DNA of 64,000 nucleotides. Source: Sulfuricaulis sp040901545 (GTDB lineage Bacteria; Pseudomonadota; Gammaproteobacteria; Acidiferrobacterales; Sulfurifustaceae). The stretch spans positions 186,001 to 250,000 of the forward strand of contig NZ_JBBDYL010000054.1 of the NCBI RefSeq assembly GCF_040901545.1, given 5' to 3'. Under the pieces are notes generated by a model. The model was not told the origin of the DNA. It ran no database searches and saw nothing but the letters and a program-made list of their open reading frames with translations. Of this stretch, positions 62,668 to 64,000 are shown one piece after another; positions within the stretch are counted from its first letter, which is position 1; the number at the start of each line of letters is the position of its first letter. Position numbers and translations under genes: made by a program.

Positions 62668-64000
62668 ATGCCTACCCAGCCAAGCAAGAAACTGGAGACC
62701 TTTCCCAATCCCCGTCTGGACCGGGATTATATCATTCAGATCGAGTGTCCGGAGTTCACCTGTCTGTGCCCAAGAACCGGCCAGCCCGATTTCGCCACCC
62801 TCACGCTCGAGTACGTCCCGGATCGATGGTGCGTGGAGCTCAAGTCCCTAAAGCTGTATATCTGGTCTTTCCGCGACGAAGGGCACTTTCACGAAGACGT
62901 AACCAACCGGATTCTGAACGATCTGGTCACGGCCACGCAACCGCGGTTCATGCGCGTACGGGCCAAATTCAATGTTCGCGGAGGAATTTATACCACGGTC
63001 GAGGTCGAACACCGTGAACCGGGCTGGAAACCACCGCCGCCGCTGCCACTTACCGATATTCCGCGTGTGGTGCAGGAATTGCCCGAAAAGCTGATGCCGC
63101 ATGCCCGGACTAAAGCCGCGCCGGTGCCTCTTGGCCCGTCCTCGGTAACGACACCACAACCCTCCCCGATGGCAGCCTCGCCGTCGTCCCCGGAGCCGGA
63201 ACCGGCGCCACCTCCGGCCCAGCCCCACCCGCCAAGCGACCGCTTCCGGATGTTGCAGCGACGTCGCCGACCAAGCAAGGAGGATGCCTCGGCGCCTCCC
63301 GCTCCAGAAGCAACCCGTCAGAAGCAACCGCCTAAACGGGATGAACTCTATATCGGCATTGATCTGGGCTCATCCGGCTGCCGTGCCGTGGCGGTCGATA
63401 ACACAGGCATGATCCAGGCCGAAACCAGCGCCCCGATTCCGCCGCCGCTCAGAAACGAAAATCAGGTAACCCAGGACCCGACTTTGTGGTGGAAAGCCGT
63501 GACCGGTTGCCTGCAAAATCTGTTGAAGCAGATCGATCCGCTGCGCGTGACGGCGCTGGCCGTGGACGGCACCTCCGGGACGCTGCTGCTGTGCGATGAC
63601 AAGGGCAATCCCATCACACCGGCCATTATGTATAACGACAAGCGCGCCGTTGACCAGGCACAAAAAATTGCCGCTATCGCCGATTCCAACTCCGGCGCTC
63701 AGGGGGCTACCAGCAGTCTGGCAAAACTCAAGTGGATGCACGATCGAAAGCTCGACAAACGGGCTTATCATGTTGTGCATCAGGCAGACTGGATTAGCGG
63801 CCGCCTGACGGGGATTTTTGGACACAGCGATTACAATAATTGTCTGAAGCTTGGATACGATGCGGACAAGATGGCCTGGCCCAAGTGGATCAACAAAATC
63901 GACATCGACGTGGCCCTGCTGCCGGAAGTCCATGAACCGGGAGCGACCATTGGATCGCTGAATCCCGATATCGCCAAAAGTCTGGGTTTGCCCAGCGATA
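62668..64000 (+). CDS. queF: QueF fused to an FGGY carbohydrate kinase (3' end outside window)
   Basis: One frame runs from ATG 62668 to the window edge (444 codons) without a stop. Residues ~12-121 are a complete unimodular QueF, the NADPH-dependent reductase of preQ0 to preQ1: ECPEFTCLCPRTGQPDF with catalytic Cys34 and Asp41, VELKSLKLYIWSFRDEGHFHED and FNVRGGIYTTVEVEH. Residues ~122-224 are a Pro/Ala/Ser-rich linker with a basic patch RRRRPSK. From ~227 an FGGY kinase begins: YIGIDLGSSGCRAVAVD (phosphate 1), ALAVDGTSGTLLL and MYNDKRAVDQA, most like D-ribulose/xylulose kinases of the cyanobacterial type. The remaining kinase half should lie beyond the window. No ribosome site fits an internal kinase start. 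The divergent smc gap is 81 bp. Confidence 0.9.
   Translation, partial: MPTQPSKKLETFPNPRLDRDYIIQIECPEFTCLCPRTGQPDFATLTLEYVPDRWCVELKSLKLYIWSFRDEGHFHEDVTNRILNDLVTATQPRFMRVRAKFNVRGGIYTTVEVEHREPGWKPPPPLPLTDIPRVVQELPEKLMPHARTKAAPVPLGPSSVTTPQPSPMAASPSSPEPEPAPPPAQPHPPSDRFRMLQRRRRPSKEDASAPPAPEATRQKQPPKRDELYIGIDLGSSGCRAVAVDNTGMIQAETSAPIPPPLRNENQVTQDPTLWWKAVTGCLQNLLKQIDPLRVTALAVDGTSGTLLLCDDKGNPITPAIMYNDKRAVDQAQKIAAIADSNSGAQGATSSLAKLKWMHDRKLDKRAYHVVHQADWISGRLTGIFGHSDYNNCLKLGYDADKMAWPKWINKIDIDVALLPEVHEPGATIGSLNPDIAKSLGLPSD

Noticed and set aside
63277..63286. Internal ribosome site AAGGAGG with ATG that could start a separate kinase
   Set aside because: The ATG at 63284 follows the site with no spacing and is out of frame with the kinase, so it cannot start it.
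1..64000. CRISPR arrays, rRNA genes and complete insertion sequences
   Set aside because: No regularly spaced repeat array, rRNA-like stretch or complete IS with terminal repeats was seen. The only transposase-like gene is the RAYT.

Overview
The window reads as a contiguous chromosomal segment of a GC-rich gammaproteobacterium. Diagnostic gene orders are queA-tgt-yajC-secD, pcnB-folK-panB-panC-panD, smc-zipA-ligA and trpS-scpA-scpB-rluB, together with DksA, a yciV/yciO pair and a yciB-yciI-bolA-parvulin run. ZipA limits the host to Gammaproteobacteria. The GH57-type glycogen branching system and the REP sequences suggest a Chromatiales/Acidiferrobacterales-like lineage, but that placement is inference and no marker here fixes the genus.

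Layout. 1-4.2 kb: protein export (secD, cut by the window edge; yajC) and queuosine tRNA modification (tgt, queA), all on the minus strand. 4.3-15.7 kb: a glycogen/glucan district (glgP, glgC, glgA, a DUF4912 protein, a GH57 branching enzyme, glucokinase) with a lipoprotein hydrolase, a PmtA-like methyltransferase and a short ribosome-hibernation factor inside it. 15.8-20.0 kb: tRNA-Leu(CAA), a frameshifted Fic-family gene, a quinone oxidoreductase and a patatin-like phospholipase. 20.1-24.8 kb: a pantothenate/folate operon (pcnB, folK, deoxynucleoside kinase, panB, panC, panD), in which pcnB appears to start at AUU. 24.9-25.3 kb: tRNA-Glu(CTC) followed by a hairpin-rich element that ends in a copy of the tRNA 3' end.

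25.3-39 kb: an ankyrin-repeat membrane protein, esterase, queD, rhodanese, a host-attachment family protein, a hybrid histidine kinase, an aminotransferase, dksA, a dihydroorotase, uppP, a VTT membrane protein, a response regulator with a degenerate GGDEF domain, and a YheT hydrolase. 39-43 kb: an EndoIII-like glycosylase and a chromate-resistance set (chrA, ChrB-type protein, MFS). 42.9-48.7 kb: a tightly overlapping housekeeping run on the minus strand (rnm, yciO, site-2 protease, trpS, scpA, scpB, rluB). 48.8-53.6 kb: an unknown protein, yciB, yciI, bolA, a parvulin lipoprotein, a phytase-like secreted protein and an EamA transporter. 53.6-55.9 kb: a small accessory island with a REP-associated transposase between near-identical inverted REPs, an unknown gene, a frameshifted membrane-anchored Mrr-like endonuclease and a second REP pair. 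55.9-62.6 kb: ligA, zipA, smc.

The window ends in the most unusual gene seen here. One uninterrupted frame from 62668 to the window edge encodes a complete QueF (preQ0 reductase), then a proline-rich linker, then the N-terminal part of an FGGY carbohydrate kinase. With queA, tgt and queD also present, four queuosine steps are encoded in the window at separate loci. Two genes (Fic, Mrr) carry single-base frameshifts in otherwise well-preserved sequences, so recent decay or sequencing error must be told apart.
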